Origin: Corynebacterium jeikeium
Lineage (GTDB): Bacteria; Actinomycetota; Actinomycetes; Mycobacteriales; Mycobacteriaceae
Reading direction: 5' to 3'
Assembly: GCF_000738175.1 (NCBI RefSeq)
Contig: NZ_JFCH01000055.1
Coordinates: forward strand, 62,001 to 126,000
Length of the DNA stretch: 64,000 bases
In this document: positions 27,268-37,153 of the stretch, piece by piece
How the letters are laid out: every line of letters begins with the position of its first letter
Numbering within the stretch: position 1 is the stretch's first letter
Program-made: the position numbers and the translations under genes
Notes under the pieces: generated by a model
What the model was told of the DNA's origin: nothing
Seen by the model: only the letters and a program-made list of their open reading frames with translations
Database searches by the model: none

Positions 27268-28113
27268 CTAGATGCGCGCGATCCTTATGTCGGTAGCCAG
27301 AATTGCCTCCGCGCCGAGGGCCGAAAGCTCGTCCATTAGGGAGTTGGCCTGGGTCTTTGGCACCATCGCGCGGACGGCCACCCAGCTGTCGTTGGCCAGC
27401 GGAGAGACGGTCGGGGCGGACAGGCCTGGCGTGATGGCGGCTACCTTGTCCAGGTTTTCGCGGGCCACGTTGTAGTCCAGCATCACGTAGTTGTGGGCGT
27501 GCAGGATGCCCTGGATGCGCTTGATGAGCACCCGCTGCTCAGCGGTCACCTCCGCGCCCTTGCGGCCAACGATCACGGCCTCGGAGACGCAGAGCGGCTC
27601 GCCGAACGGCTTTAGGCCCTGCTGGCGCAGCGTCCGGCCGGTGGAGACCACGTCGGCGATGACGTCGGCCACGCCCAGGCGGATGGAGATCTCCACCGCG
27701 CCGTCCAGGCGAATCACCTGTGCCTCCAGGCCCCGGTTGGCGAGGTCCTTGCGCACCAGGTTCGGGTAGCTGGTGGCGATGCGCTTGCCGGCGAGCTGCT
27801 CTACCGTCCAGTCCTCGTCCTTCGGAGCGGCATAGCGGAAGGTGGAGGCGCCGAAGCCCAGGGGTAGCAGCTCGTCGACCTCCTCGCGCGTGTCCGCGGC
27901 CAGGTCACGGCCGGTGATGCCGATGTCCAGGTGGCCAGAGGCGATGTAGATCGCGATATCCTTGGGGCGCAGGAAGTAGAACTCCACCCCGTTGTCCTCG
28001 TCGGCGATAGTCAGAGACTTCGAATCGCCGCGGGTGGCGTAGCCGGCCTCCTTCAGAATCGAGGTGGCTGTCTCGGACAGGGATCCCTTGTTGGGGACTG
28101 CGACGCGCAGCAT
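27268..28113 (-). CDS. hisG: ATP phosphoribosyltransferase (long form)
   Basis: 281 residues. It carries out the first step of histidine synthesis. The N-terminal periplasmic-binding-like halves include the PRPP-binding region [16 protein letters not shown] segment ([10 protein letters not shown]), and the C-terminal ~75 residues are the ACT-like regulatory domain that gives histidine feedback. The ATG at 28113 begins [13 protein letters not shown], matching the family start; an upstream in-frame start would add 20 residues. It follows hisE by 40 nt. Confidence 0.94.
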   Translation of the reverse strand: MLRVAVPNKGSLSETATSILKEAGYATRGDSKSLTIADEDNGVEFYFLRPKDIAIYIASGHLDIGITGRDLAADTREEVDELLPLGFGASTFRYAAPKDEDWTVEQLAGKRIATSYPNLVRKDLANRGLEAQVIRLDGAVEISIRLGVADVIADVVSTGRTLRQQGLKPFGEPLCVSEAVIVGRKGAEVTAEQRVLIKRIQGILHAHNYVMLDYNVARENLDKVAAITPGLSAPTVSPLANDSWVAVRAMVPKTQANSLMDELSALGAEAILATDIRIARI

Positions 28114-28153
28114 GATCGTGGTGGCTGCCTTTCTCGGGTTTGCTTTATGTGGT

Positions 28154-29152
28154 CTAGAGGTATTTGTAAACATCAGCGGGGGTCAGGCCGCGGCCAACCA
28201 TTACGACCTGCAGCCAGTACAGAAGCTGGGAGATCTCCTCGGCCAGCTCCTCGTCGGACTCGTACTCCGCGGCCAGCCACACCTCACCGGCCTCTTCGAC
28301 GATCTTCTTGCCCTGGAAATGCACGCCGGCATCCAGAGCCTTGACCGTGCCGGAGCCCTCGGGGCGCTCCTTGGCGCGGGAAGACAGCTCGGCGAAAAGG
28401 GAATCGAAGGTCTTGAGTTCTTGTTCGTTCACATCTTCCATTGTGGCAGATCGCACACCTGCCGGTGCAGTGTGCCCCAGCTCTGCGTGGATCTGGCGCA
28501 GATCCTCCAACCCGAAGCCGCTTAGGTCCTGGGCTCCCCTGTGCAGCTCAGCCAGGGTGCGCACCCCCTGCGGGATCGCGGTCTCCGGGTCGGTGGGGGC
28601 GCCCAGCACGCGGCAGCCCGCGTCGCGGGCGGCGGTCATGCCCGTAGTGGAATCCTCCACCACCAGGCACTCGTCAGGGGCGAAACCAAAGCGCGCGGCG
28701 GCGGTGGCGTAGATATCCGGGGCGGGCTTGCCATTGGGCACCTCGTCGCCGCACAGGGTGAAGTCGAAGAACTCGCGGCCAATGGAGTTCAGCGAAACCT
28801 CTGTCAGGGCGCGGTTCGTGTTTGTCACCAGCGCCATCGGGAACCCGGCGGCCTTGGCTTCGCTAAGAATCTCCCTGATACCAGGGCGGAATTCCAGCTG
28901 CCCCGCAAGGAGCTCCTCGACGCGCGTGTACATGAAGTTAAGCCAGTCGGCCTTGGCGGCGTCATCAAGCACCAACCCCGCGTGAGCCGCGCAGATCTCG
29001 ACGGTGGTGGGGGTGGTCGCGCCGACCGTCTTTTCGCGTACTTCCGCGGTCAGCGGGCGGCCCATCTTCTCGCCCATCTCGAAGGTTGCGATGCCCCATA
29101 GCGGTTCGGTGTCGACCAGGGTGCCGTCCATGTCCCAAAGTATTGCTTTCAT
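28154..29152 (-). CDS. hisE: HAD phosphatase fused in frame to phosphoribosyl-ATP pyrophosphatase (HisE)
   Basis: One uninterrupted frame of 332 codons. Residues 1-205 are a beta-phosphoglucomutase-type HAD phosphatase: DMDGT (7-11), VTNTN (109-113), GKPAPD (141-146), VEDSTTG (165-171). Residues 245-332 are a complete HisE ([11 protein letters not shown]..., [18 protein letters not shown] end), which hydrolyses phosphoribosyl-ATP in histidine synthesis. In corynebacteria I know these as separate neighbouring genes. The linker (205-237) holds no stop. A separate HisE could still start at ATG 28441 (Met238) or GTG 28432, but no strong ribosome-binding site precedes either, so a fusion is the simpler reading. 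It lies upstream of hisG. Confidence 0.85.
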   Translation of the reverse strand: MKAILWDMDGTLVDTEPLWGIATFEMGEKMGRPLTAEVREKTVGATTPTTVEICAAHAGLVLDDAAKADWLNFMYTRVEELLAGQLEFRPGIREILSEAKAAGFPMALVTNTNRALTEVSLNSIGREFFDFTLCGDEVPNGKPAPDIYATAAARFGFAPDECLVVEDSTTGMTAARDAGCRVLGAPTDPETAIPQGVRTLAELHRGAQDLSGFGLEDLRQIHAELGHTAPAGVRSATMEDVNEQELKTFDSLFAELSSRAKERPEGSGTVKALDAGVHFQGKKIVEEAGEVWLAAEYESDEELAEEISQLLYWLQVVMVGRGLTPADVYKYL

Positions 29153-29242
29153 GATGACGTTCAGTTTAGGTCAATTGCGCTTCCCACCGGCGCCCCTGTG
29201 CCATAGTTAGTGACGTAGGACACACCAGAAGTAAGGAGCGCG

Positions 29243-30088
29243 ATGAGCGAGCAGTCGGCATACTTCGTCCCCGGCCAGGTCACGGAGGAAGAAGGCCAGA
29301 TCTACCGCAACTACCACCCCACCCAGCACACGGAAAGCCCCTGGGGGCCGGGTTTCCAACACGGCTCCCCGCCCGCCGCACTGGTAGCCACGGTGTTGGA
29401 AGACGGTGCGCGAGACGCCGGGCTGTCCCTGGAAGAAGGCCGTTTTAGCCGCATGACCGTCGAGATCCTGGGCGCGGTGCCGCTCAGCGAGCTGCGTACT
29501 CACGCGCGAGTAGTCCGCCCCGGCAAGCGCATCAGCTTCCTCGAGGCGATCGTCACCGACGAGACCGGCCGCGAGTTCATCCGGGGCTCCGGCTGGTGGA
29601 TCCGCCGCGGGGATACAAAGGAGATCGAGCGCACCGTCGGCGAGCCCATGCCTGGGCCCTCTGGCGCCGGGGACGGCAGCGACTTCCTCGACCGCTGGGC
29701 CAGTGGCTACATCAACTCCATCGAGGCCCGCCGTGCCGACCTGGACGAGCGCCACCTGAACGTCGACGAATCCCGCAACCCCGCGATCTACTGGTCTCGC
29801 ACCGACCTGCCGGCCGTCGAGGGCAAGGAGGATTCCACGTGGGTGCGCCTGATGAAGACGGTGGACATCGCCAACGGCCTGAATAACCTGCTGGATACGG
29901 ACAAGTGGACGTACATGAACGTCGATACGACCGTTTACCTGCACCACGAGATGCGCGGCGAGTGGCTGGGCCTATCCGCAGAGGCCAACTACGGCACCGA
30001 CGGCATCGGCACTACCGTCACGCGGATCTACGACGAGCAGGGCCTCATCGGCACCTGCAACCAGGGGATTATGCTGGCCCCGCGCTAG
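29243..30088 (+). CDS. Acyl-CoA thioesterase-like (double hot-dog) protein
   Basis: 281 residues resembling the actinobacterial TesB-type thioesterase family: two hot-dog halves, the first with GFQHGSPPAALVA and the second with DTTVYLHHE and LSAEANYGTDGIG. The second half supplies the typical Asp/Gln-like active-site strand. The substrate is probably an acyl-CoA. AAGGAG precedes the ATG by 7 nt. It is convergent with the next gene (4-nt tail overlap). Physiological role unknown. Confidence 0.82.
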   Translation: MSEQSAYFVPGQVTEEEGQIYRNYHPTQHTESPWGPGFQHGSPPAALVATVLEDGARDAGLSLEEGRFSRMTVEILGAVPLSELRTHARVVRPGKRISFLEAIVTDETGREFIRGSGWWIRRGDTKEIERTVGEPMPGPSGAGDGSDFLDRWASGYINSIEARRADLDERHLNVDESRNPAIYWSRTDLPAVEGKEDSTWVRLMKTVDIANGLNNLLDTDKWTYMNVDTTVYLHHEMRGEWLGLSAEANYGTDGIGTTVTRIYDEQGLIGTCNQGIMLAPR

Positions 30089-30561
30089 GCTTCGCAGACG
30101 GCCTCGGCCTGGGTGGTCACGAACATCTCGTCGGCGTCCAGGTCCACGGCCAGCTTCTCCACTAGGGCGAGCAGGTCCTTGATCTCCTCGTCCTCCAGCA
30201 GTGCGTCCTCATGGCGGGCGGAGAGCTCCTTGAGCTTCTCGATGTGCTGGTTGATCACGGCGGCGATCGCCATCGTGGTTGCGGTGGGCTGTTCGTCCGC
30301 GCTCTCCTCGGTGTTCTGCAGGTTCAGGGAGGCGGCGATCTTCTTCAGCTCGGCTTCGCTGCTGGCAGCCACGGACTGCGCGGCCTGCAGCATGCCGTCG
30401 ACGATGGCCTGGGCGTCGTCCACCGCGGACTCTGGGTACGGAGCCTCCCAAAATTCGCGATCCTCGTCGCGCAGGTAGCTGCCTGTCGCCATTTGGCGCA
30501 GGTTGTCGAGGAACTCCTCGCGGGCGGATGTGGTGGCTGTGCTCAGCTGTGTGGTGCTCAT
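30085..30561 (-). CDS. Conserved hypothetical helical protein
   Basis: 158 residues, acidic and predicted almost entirely helical, with heptad-like segments (SEAELKKIAASLNL; IEKLKELSARHED). No signal peptide or transmembrane segment. I do not recognise a family. It lies between a thioesterase gene and mshC, with 24 nt to the mshC stop on the same strand. Confidence 0.6.
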   Translation of the reverse strand: MSTTQLSTATTSAREEFLDNLRQMATGSYLRDEDREFWEAPYPESAVDDAQAIVDGMLQAAQSVAASSEAELKKIAASLNLQNTEESADEQPTATTMAIAAVINQHIEKLKELSARHEDALLEDEEIKDLLALVEKLAVDLDADEMFVTTQAEAVCEA

Positions 30562-30585
30562 AAGAGACAGTTTGCCCTGTGCGAG

Positions 30586-31833
30586 CTAGAGTCGCACGCC
30601 CAGCAGCGCATCGATTGCGGTTTTTATTTCTGACGCCGCAGCCTCATCCCCTGCCGCCCCAGCCTTGGTGGCCGCTGCCCAGTCGTCGAGCGCTTCCAGG
30701 GCCGCCGCCGTGTCAAGGTCGTTGGCCAGGTGGCCGCGGACGGCGGCAATCAACTCGCGGGCCTCGTCGGTTGTGGTGGAGCCGGCGGCCAGGGCCGCCC
30801 GCCAGGTGGCCAGGCGATGCTCGGCGTGAGCCAGCACGTCTTTAGTCCAGTCGCGGTCCTGGCGATAGTGGCCCGAGTACACGCCCAGGCGGATGGCCGC
30901 GGGCTCGTGGCCGGCGGCGGTGAGCTTGGAGACGAACACGAGGTTGCCCAGCGACTTGCTCATCTTGGTACCGTCCAGGCCGATCATGCCGGTGTGAACG
31001 TAGTGGTGAGCCATGCGGTCCACCCCGTGGGCGGCCTCGGCGTGCGTGGCGGAGAACTCGTGGTGCGGGAAACGCAGGTCGCTGCCGCCACCCTGGATCG
31101 CAAAGGGGGCGCCCAGGCGGTTGACGGCAATAGCCGAGCATTCGATGTGCCAGCCGGGGCGGCCGGCGCCGAAGGGGGACTCCCACTTCGGCTCGCCTTC
31201 GCGGTGGGCGCGCCACAGCAGGGCATCCATCGGGTGCCGCTTGCCGGGGCGCTCCGGGTCTCCCCCACGCTCGGCGAAGAACTTCGCCATCTGCTCCTCG
31301 TTGTAGCGGGACTCGTAGCCGAACTGCGGCAGGAAGGTGTAGTCGGCGTAGATGTCCGGGTATTCGTCGCCCTCCAGCTGGTAGGCGGCGCCGACCTCCA
31401 GGAGCTTGGCCACCATCTCGATGACCTCGTCGATGGATTCCATCGCGCCGATGTAGTCACGCGGTGGAATGACCGCCAGGTCCTCCATGTCGGAGCGGAA
31501 CAGGTCGATCTGGCTAGTGCCCAAATCCTGCCAATCCACCCCGTCCCGCTCGGCGCGCTCGAACAGCGGATCGTCCACGTCGGTGATGTTCTGCACGTAG
31601 TGCACGCTGTGGCCGCCCGCGCGCAGGTAGCGGTGGATCAGGTCGAAGGTCAGATAGGTGGCTGCGTGGCCCAGGTGGGTGGAGTCGTACGGGGTAATGC
31701 CGCAGACGTACATCCCCACCTCCCCGGCGGGAATCTCGACGGGCTTAACCACGTCGTCGGCAGTGTCGTACAGGCGAAGCTGCGGGGCTTCACCCGGCAG
31801 CTGTGGGACTTCCGGTTCGGGCCAAGAGTGCAT
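30586..31833 (-). CDS. mshC: Cysteine:glucosaminyl-inositol ligase MshC (mycothiol synthesis)
   Basis: 415 residues, the usual MshC length. A class I aminoacyl-tRNA-synthetase fold with HLGH (53-56) and KMSKS (290-294), and the zinc ligands Cys44, Cys232 and His257. It couples cysteine to GlcN-Ins in ATP-dependent mycothiol assembly. The ATG at 31833 begins [10 protein letters not shown] as in other MshC proteins; an upstream in-frame start would add 29 residues. A TAGAAT hexamer ends 8 nt before the ATG on the minus strand, so the transcript may be leaderless. uppP lies just upstream on the same strand. Confidence 0.94.
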   Translation of the reverse strand: MHSWPEPEVPQLPGEAPQLRLYDTADDVVKPVEIPAGEVGMYVCGITPYDSTHLGHAATYLTFDLIHRYLRAGGHSVHYVQNITDVDDPLFERAERDGVDWQDLGTSQIDLFRSDMEDLAVIPPRDYIGAMESIDEVIEMVAKLLEVGAAYQLEGDEYPDIYADYTFLPQFGYESRYNEEQMAKFFAERGGDPERPGKRHPMDALLWRAHREGEPKWESPFGAGRPGWHIECSAIAVNRLGAPFAIQGGGSDLRFPHHEFSATHAEAAHGVDRMAHHYVHTGMIGLDGTKMSKSLGNLVFVSKLTAAGHEPAAIRLGVYSGHYRQDRDWTKDVLAHAEHRLATWRAALAAGSTTTDEARELIAAVRGHLANDLDTAAALEALDDWAAATKAGAAGDEAAASEIKTAIDALLGVRL

Positions 31834-31844
31834 GGGTTCCGATT

Positions 31845-32717
31845 CTAGGCTGGCAGTACCCCGAATGCGAGCAGACCCATAACCGCCAGGCCCAGCGGGA
31901 TACGCCACAGCGCGAACCATGCAAAGGAGTGGTTGGCCACGAACTTCAGCAGCCAGGCGATAGACGCATAGCCCACTGCAAAGGCAATCGCCGTGCCCAC
32001 GAACAACTGGGCGCCCGAGGCGGCCTGTCCGGCGTCAGGGCTAAAGGCGTCAGGAAGCGAGAAAAGCCCCGAGGCCAGCACAGCGGGGATGGCGAGCAGG
32101 AAAGAGTAACGGGTGGCGACCTCGCGATCCAGGTTCAAGAACAGACCGGCCGAGACCGTGCCGCCGGAGCGGGAGACACCCGGGATGAGAGCCAGGCACT
32201 GCGCGAAGCCCATGATCACCGAATCGCGCATGGTCAGCTCGTCGAAGCTGCGCTCGCGGCGGCCCATGCGCTCGGCGAGGATGAAGACGAAGGAAAACAG
32301 CACCAGCATGGTGGCCGTGATCCAGAGGTTGCGCAGGTTATCGCGGATCAGGTCCTTGCCCAGGTAGCCCAGGACGGCCACGGGCAGGGTACCGACGATG
32401 ACCATCCAGCCCATCCGATAATCGAAGGTCTCCCGGTGTACGCGGCGGCCGTGCTTGCCGGTGAGGTCGGTGAGCCACTCCCATACACCCTTGCACCAGG
32501 CGCTGGCGATGTTCCAAATGTCCTTGGCGAAGAACACCAGTACCGCCAGCTCCGTGCCCAGCTGGATGACGGCCGTAAACGACGCGCCGGCATCCTCGCC
32601 CCACAGCAGAGTGGAGAAGATGCGCAGGTGGCCGGACGAAGACACAGGTAGGAACTCCGTCAGACCTTGGATAAGCGACAGAATGATCGTCTGCGCCCAA
32701 GTCATATCTGTAGTCAT
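31845..32717 (-). CDS. uppP: Undecaprenyl-diphosphatase UppP/BacA
   Basis: 290 residues with about eight transmembrane helices. The two signature loops are clear: [13 protein letters not shown] (18-30) and PGVSRSG. It dephosphorylates undecaprenyl (or decaprenyl) diphosphate to recycle the lipid carrier of wall synthesis and gives bacitracin resistance. The ATG at 32717 is chosen because the first helix starts there; a much longer open frame upstream is antisense to the lipoprotein gene. TAGGCT ends 8 nt before the ATG, so it may be leaderless. Confidence 0.94.
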   Translation of the reverse strand: MTTDMTWAQTIILSLIQGLTEFLPVSSSGHLRIFSTLLWGEDAGASFTAVIQLGTELAVLVFFAKDIWNIASAWCKGVWEWLTDLTGKHGRRVHRETFDYRMGWMVIVGTLPVAVLGYLGKDLIRDNLRNLWITATMLVLFSFVFILAERMGRRERSFDELTMRDSVIMGFAQCLALIPGVSRSGGTVSAGLFLNLDREVATRYSFLLAIPAVLASGLFSLPDAFSPDAGQAASGAQLFVGTAIAFAVGYASIAWLLKFVANHSFAWFALWRIPLGLAVMGLLAFGVLPA

Positions 32718-32787
32718 GGGGATTGAGCCTAGTCCTTCTCCCCCGCCGTGAAAGAGTGACGTGGCCGGGCTGGTAGCGTTAGAAATT

Positions 32788-33909
32788 GTGAATGTGCACG
32801 TCAATCGCTTTAGCCGAACTCTCTGCGTGACCGCCGCTGCCGCCCTGGCCCTGGGGTCACTTTCCGCCTGTGGATCCGAAGAGCCGGAAGAAAACGCGCC
32901 TGCTGCAGGTGAGCCCGCGCAGCCGCAGGACTCCCCCGATAGTTCGTCCGGTCTGGGCGAGCAGATAGAGCTGGGTGAATCCACCCTCGGAGCCGCGCGC
33001 GTAGGTCTTTCTGCCGACGAGAACGCGCCGGGGGCGAACCTGGTTGCGGTTCTTACGAAGGGCAAGGTGCACTTTATTGACGCCACCAGCCCCAAGGACA
33101 AGCCAAGTCAGGTAGATGTCGACGATTCCTGCGATAACATCTCCACCACCGCAACCGGCGTGGCCGTGGCCTGCCAGGACAAGGCCATCGAGCTGGGGCC
33201 GGACGGCAAGGAAACCCGCAGCCTAGACGTGGACGGCAAGGTGACCGCCGTGACCTTCCTGGATAATGGCAAGGCCGTGCTGGGCAAGGCGGGCGAGGAC
33301 AAGGCGCGCTTCTACGACAAGGACGGCAACGAGACCGGGGAGGCGATCGTGAGCCGCAGCCTGGACGAGGCCGTTCTGGTCAAGCCGCACGGCCGCGGAC
33401 AGCGCGCCGCGCTGATCGACCGGGGGCAGACCAGCATCAACGACGTGGACGTGGACGATGGTTCGCTGAACGCTTCCCTGCGCATCGGGCAGGGCGTGGG
33501 TCAGGTGGCCACCGGGCGCGGCGACGACGGCGTGGTGGTTGCCAGCGACGAGCGCCAGGACCAGATGTTGATTTACACCATGAACGACGTCGTGCGCCTG
33601 CATCAAGCGACCCCCACGAAGGCCTCCCCGTGGGGCGTGGCGTGGGATGCGAAGCGCCAGCTGGCCTGGGTGAGCTCGACCGGGGAAAACAAGCTGACGT
33701 CCTTCCGCATCGACAGTGGCGCGCCCGTGAAGGTCGCCGAAGTCGACGCGCCGAGCAAGGTGCGCGAGGTTTTGGACGCCGCCAACGGCGCGTTGGTGCT
33801 GGTCACAGAAGACGGAAAGGTCAGTGTGTACAGCGCGCAGAAGGTGGATGACGCGGTGCAGGACAAGCAGACGACGCCGGACGACGAATACCCGGCGGAG
33901 AAGGAATAA
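32788..33909 (+). CDS. lppL: LppL-like lipoprotein (beta-propeller-type)
   Basis: 373 residues from GTG 32788. A lipoprotein signal peptide with lipobox LSAC (25-28) precedes an acidic Pro/Gly-rich linker. The rest has repeated beta-strand blocks ([30 protein letters not shown]) suggesting a seven-bladed propeller. Position between uppP and pyrD matches mycobacterial lppL. GTG is preceded by TAGCGT at 8 nt and no Shine-Dalgarno, so it is probably leaderless; an upstream in-frame GTG at 32761 would displace the signal peptide. Function unknown. Confidence 0.78.
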   Translation: MNVHVNRFSRTLCVTAAAALALGSLSACGSEEPEENAPAAGEPAQPQDSPDSSSGLGEQIELGESTLGAARVGLSADENAPGANLVAVLTKGKVHFIDATSPKDKPSQVDVDDSCDNISTTATGVAVACQDKAIELGPDGKETRSLDVDGKVTAVTFLDNGKAVLGKAGEDKARFYDKDGNETGEAIVSRSLDEAVLVKPHGRGQRAALIDRGQTSINDVDVDDGSLNASLRIGQGVGQVATGRGDDGVVVASDERQDQMLIYTMNDVVRLHQATPTKASPWGVAWDAKRQLAWVSSTGENKLTSFRIDSGAPVKVAEVDAPSKVREVLDAANGALVLVTEDGKVSVYSAQKVDDAVQDKQTTPDDEYPAEKE

Positions 33910-33923
33910 AAAGGGGATCAGAA

Positions 33924-35027
33924 ATGCTGAAGAAGATTCGTCACGGCGCCTACCAGGTGGCGCTGAAGGGAATGTTTACCCTGCGCCCGGAGCGCATCCA
34001 CGGGCTGATGTCCCGCGGGCTGCAGCAGGTGGCGGGCTCCAGGGCTGCCCTGTCTGCGATGGACGGCGCTCTGGCCGTGCACGATGACGCGCTGAGCCAG
34101 CAGATCGCCGGGCTCACCTTCCCGCGTCCGCTCGGTTTGGCCGCGGGCTTCGACAAGGACGCCAAGGAGGTCGACGCCTGGGGACCGCTGGGCTTCGGTT
34201 TCGCGGAGATCGGCACCGTAACTGCCCTGGCGCAGCCGGGAAACCCCACCCCGCGCCTGTTCCGCCTGCCGGAGGACAAAGCCATCCTCAACCGTATGGG
34301 CTTCAACAACGAGGGCTCCCGTGCGGCGGCTATGCGCCTGCAGAAGCGCAGCACGGACATTCCGGTGGGCGCGAACCTCGGCAAGTCCAAGCTGGTGGCC
34401 GCTGAAATTGCGGACCGCGACTACCGCGAGTCCGCCAAGGCCATCGGCGGGGTGGCCGACTACCTGGTGATCAACGTTTCCTCCCCCAACACCCCGGGGC
34501 TGCGCGATCTGCAGGCCGTGGAATCCCTGCGGCCGATCATCCGTGCGGTGCAGGAGGAAAGCACCCGCCCGCTGTTTGTGAAGATCGCCCCGGACTTAAG
34601 CGACGAGGACATCGACAAGGTCTGCGACCTGGCCATCGAGTTGGGCGTGACGGGTCTGATCGCCACGAACACCACCATCAGCCGCGAGGGCCTGAAGACC
34701 CCGGCCCACGAGGTGGAGGCCATGGGGGGAGGCGGAATTTCCGGCGCCCCGGTGGCAGCCCGCGCGCTGGATGTGCTGCGCCGCCTGGCGGCCCGCGCCG
34801 ACGGGAAGCTGGTTTTGATCGGCGTGGGAGGAATCGACTCCCCGCGTGCAGCGTGGGAGCGCATCGCCGCCGGCGCCAGCCTGATCCAGGGCTACACCCC
34901 CTTCATCTACGGCGGCCCGGACTGGATCCGCGAGATCCACCAGGGCCTGTCCGCGCAGCTGAAAGCCCACGGCCTGGAGAACATCTCGCAGGCCGTGGGC
35001 AGCGGGTTGCCGTGGGTGGAGAACTAG
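33924..35027 (+). CDS. pyrD: Dihydroorotate dehydrogenase, class 2 (quinone)
   Basis: 367 residues. An N-terminal amphipathic membrane-association region (1-50) precedes a TIM barrel with FMN-binding NRMGFNNEG (123-131), the catalytic serine in NVSSPNTPGLR (Ser186/187) and the C-terminal GASLIQGYTPFIY phosphate loop. It oxidises dihydroorotate using menaquinone. It starts 14 nt after the lppL stop with AAAGGGGA as ribosome-binding site, and overlaps the convergent PEBP gene by 4 nt. Confidence 0.95.
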   Translation: MLKKIRHGAYQVALKGMFTLRPERIHGLMSRGLQQVAGSRAALSAMDGALAVHDDALSQQIAGLTFPRPLGLAAGFDKDAKEVDAWGPLGFGFAEIGTVTALAQPGNPTPRLFRLPEDKAILNRMGFNNEGSRAAAMRLQKRSTDIPVGANLGKSKLVAAEIADRDYRESAKAIGGVADYLVINVSSPNTPGLRDLQAVESLRPIIRAVQEESTRPLFVKIAPDLSDEDIDKVCDLAIELGVTGLIATNTTISREGLKTPAHEVEAMGGGGISGAPVAARALDVLRRLAARADGKLVLIGVGGIDSPRAAWERIAAGASLIQGYTPFIYGGPDWIREIHQGLSAQLKAHGLENISQAVGSGLPWVEN

Positions 35028-35581
35028 TTCTCTGCCCAACCCCAGAGGATGCCGCGGGCGGTGGCCTTGAAGTTCAGGTTGAAGCCCAGGACGGTCGGGG
35101 TCTGGCGGTCGTCGATGTCCAGCTCCTCGCTCACCGCGTGAACGGCGAACAGGTAGCGGTGCGGGCCGTGGCCGGCCGGCGGGTTGGCGCCATAGTAGCC
35201 CCAGGAACGGCTGTCGCCGCGCAGCGCCACTGCCCCCTCGGGCAGGCCGCTGAGGTCTTCGTTGCCAGCGCCTAGCGGCAGGGAGGTTACGTCCGCCGGA
35301 ATGTTAAAGACTGCCCAGTGCCAGAAGCCGCTGGCCGTAGGGGCGTCCGGATCAAAACAGGTAACCGCGTAAGTCTTCGTGCCCTCCGGGCCTTTAGACC
35401 AGCTCAGCTGGGGCGAGACATCGTTGCCCCCCAGCTGCTCCTCGGGCAGGCGATCGCCGTCGGCGAAGGTCTCGCTGGTGACCTCCAGCGCGGGCAGATC
35501 CGTCAGCGGCGCGTACGGATCCGGGCCGGGGAAGCGGTCATCGATATAAGTGGGCTGGTGCTGTGCGTTGTTATCGGACAT
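35024..35581 (-). CDS. PEBP / YbhB-YbcL family protein
   Basis: 185 residues of the phosphatidylethanolamine-binding/Raf-kinase-inhibitor-like fold. The DPDAPTASGFWHWAVFNIP ligand-pocket block and GPHRYLFAVHA are diagnostic. The molecular role in bacteria is not settled. TAGCGT ends 6 nt before its ATG on the minus strand. It has the same position next to pyrD as the mycobacterial homologue. Confidence 0.9.
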   Translation of the reverse strand: MSDNNAQHQPTYIDDRFPGPDPYAPLTDLPALEVTSETFADGDRLPEEQLGGNDVSPQLSWSKGPEGTKTYAVTCFDPDAPTASGFWHWAVFNIPADVTSLPLGAGNEDLSGLPEGAVALRGDSRSWGYYGANPPAGHGPHRYLFAVHAVSEELDIDDRQTPTVLGFNLNFKATARGILWGWAEN

Positions 35582-35703
35582 AGCACCACGCTAGTCAAAG
35601 CTTTGGGCGAGCGCACTAAAGTGCTTATCCATATACAAGTAACTCCCCGTGACCTGCGTATTTGTGTAAATCACTGGCTTGGCATTAAAGTGACGGGAGT
35701 TGC

Positions 35704-35720
35704 CACCACTTACTGTGGTG
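35704..35720 (+). other. Hairpin in the tRNA-Leu leader
   Basis: CACCAC TTACT GTGGTG forms a perfect 6-bp stem ending 12 nt before the tRNA. It may be a processing or termination element; no U-run follows. Confidence 0.35.
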
Positions 35721-35732
35721 TGCGCAACCCAA

Positions 35733-35818
35733 GTCCGGGTGGCGGAATGGCAGACGCGCTAGCTTGAGGTGCTAGTGTCCTATTAACGGACGTGGGGGTT
35801 CAAGTCCCCCTCCGGACA
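35733..35818 (+). tRNA. tRNA-Leu (anticodon GAG)
   Basis: 86-nt class II tRNA. Acceptor GTCCGGG pairs with TCCGGAC with discriminator A at 35818. The anticodon stem CTAGC/GCTAG encloses the loop TTGAGGT, giving anticodon GAG (Leu, reads CTC/CTT). The long variable arm TGTCC...GGACG is typical of tRNA-Leu, and the T-arm is GGGGG-TTCAAGT-CCCCC. CCA is not encoded (ACACAAC follows). The ATG of the next gene lies only 4 nt after the discriminator. Confidence 0.93.
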
Positions 35819-35822
35819 CAAC

Positions 35823-36530
35823 ATGAAAATCCCACGCTTTGTAGGCCACGCCTTTAGCGCGTGGTGGGGGCTAAAGCTGCGGTACCGTTTCTTAAGCGTC
35901 CTCGTTCCGATCCTGCTGGTCGCTTTCGTCTACTTCGTCCCGAAACCCGCGGTCGAGGATATTCGTACCTGGGTGGCCTCCACGGGCGCTTGGGCGCCGC
36001 TGACTTTTGTGGTGCTGTTGGTCGCTTTTACCCAGCTGCCGCTCCCCCGCACGATCTGGACTATCGCCGCGGGCGTGATGTTCGGGTCCCTGTGGGGCTC
36101 GGTGCTGGCGCTGGTGGGCGTGGGCGCCTCGGCCGCGCTGTCGCTGATCCTGGTGCATGCCGTCGGTGGCAGGTGGGTGGAAAAGAAGACCCAAGATGCA
36201 CAGCGCATCCAGTTTCTGCAGGAAAGGATCGCCGAGCGCGGCTGGATCGCCGTGCTGGGGCTGCGCATGGTTCCGGCAATCCCCTTTTCGCTGCTGAATT
36301 ACGCCTGTGGGTTGAGCCGCATCCCGTTTGTGCCCTATGTGCTGGCTACGATCGTGGGCTCCGCGCCGAATACTATCGCCACGGCTATGGCCTCCGATGC
36401 GCTCGCTACGGGTGGGCAGCCGTGGATCTTGCTACTCAGCGTTGTGGTGGTGTGCGCCGGTTTCGCGCTCGCTGCGAACGAGATTCGACTCTGGCGCCAG
36501 CTGCGCAAAGCCAATGAAGTAGGTTTATAA
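35823..36530 (+). CDS. TVP38/TMEM64 (VTT-domain) membrane protein
   Basis: 235 residues with five or six hydrophobic segments. The VTT-domain core [18 protein letters not shown] and the second half [18 protein letters not shown] match the TVP38/DedA-like family, which moves or scrambles lipids. The ATG at 35823 starts only 4 nt after the mature tRNA 3' end, so there is no room for a ribosome-binding site outside the tRNA. Its mRNA would have to be leaderless after tRNA 3' processing. No later in-frame ATG fits before the first membrane segment. Confidence 0.88.
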   Translation: MKIPRFVGHAFSAWWGLKLRYRFLSVLVPILLVAFVYFVPKPAVEDIRTWVASTGAWAPLTFVVLLVAFTQLPLPRTIWTIAAGVMFGSLWGSVLALVGVGASAALSLILVHAVGGRWVEKKTQDAQRIQFLQERIAERGWIAVLGLRMVPAIPFSLLNYACGLSRIPFVPYVLATIVGSAPNTIATAMASDALATGGQPWILLLSVVVVCAGFALAANEIRLWRQLRKANEVGL

Positions 36531-36532
36531 AC

Positions 36533-37153
36533 ATGTTTGCCGTGTATGCCGCTTACCGGGGCCGTTCGCAACGCCGTGGAGAATACGTCCGCGACGTCGC
36601 GGCGGCACTGGAGCGATCCTCGATGGTCGAGTCCGTGGAGATGAAGGGCATCGAGGACTTCGTCTGCATCGCGCCCGGCCCCGACGAGGCCGGCGGTCTG
36701 GTGATGTCTTTGCTACAGGCGGGTGACTTCGCACTCGGCATTGGCTCGGTGGTTGCGGAGGTTGATGGGGACGCCCCGTCGTCCGTGGAAGAGACCATCG
36801 GTGCAGCCACCCGCGCGGTGACCCGCTCGCAGCGTGCGGGGGCGGTGTCGGTGCGGATTGAAAAGCCAGGCCCGGGCGGTGTGATCGCCCCGGGGCGGGC
36901 GGCCGAAGTTGCCCAGGACATCGCGGCGGCCTTCACCCTGCTGGCCCACGTGCTGGCGCGGCGCACAAAGGAGGGCCGCGAGGCCACTGCCCTGCTGCGC
37001 GCTGGGCACTTGCAAGCCGAGGCGGCAGAGATTGTGGGCATCAGCAAGCAGGCGATGAGCCAGCGGCTTGCGGCGGCGGGCTGGCATGCGGAGCAGGCCG
37101 GCTGGACCCTGGCCGTGCACATGCTGGCCAGGGCAGACGAGCTAAAGAACTAG
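36533..37153 (+). CDS. Corynebacterial hypothetical protein with C-terminal helix-turn-helix
   Basis: 206 residues. The N-terminal 120 residues are an alpha/beta region without a recognised fold; the C-terminal part holds an HTH-like segment, AEAAEIVGISKQAMSQRLAAAGW (about 163-185), suggesting DNA binding. It starts 2 nt after the TVP38 stop, so it is probably co-transcribed with it. Possibly a transcriptional regulator. Its 3' end overlaps the convergent SPFH gene by 4 nt. Confidence 0.65.
   Translation: MFAVYAAYRGRSQRRGEYVRDVAAALERSSMVESVEMKGIEDFVCIAPGPDEAGGLVMSLLQAGDFALGIGSVVAEVDGDAPSSVEETIGAATRAVTRSQRAGAVSVRIEKPGPGGVIAPGRAAEVAQDIAAAFTLLAHVLARRTKEGREATALLRAGHLQAEAAEIVGISKQAMSQRLAAAGWHAEQAGWTLAVHMLARADELKN

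Noticed and set aside
32718..33101. N-terminal extension of uppP
   Set aside because: 128 residues lying antisense to the LppL-like lipoprotein gene, before the first membrane helix; no family match.
35650..35700. Promoter of tRNA-Leu (TTGTGT-N18-TAAAGT or TTGGCA)
   Set aside because: Several weak -35/-10 combinations fit equally well; I could not choose one.
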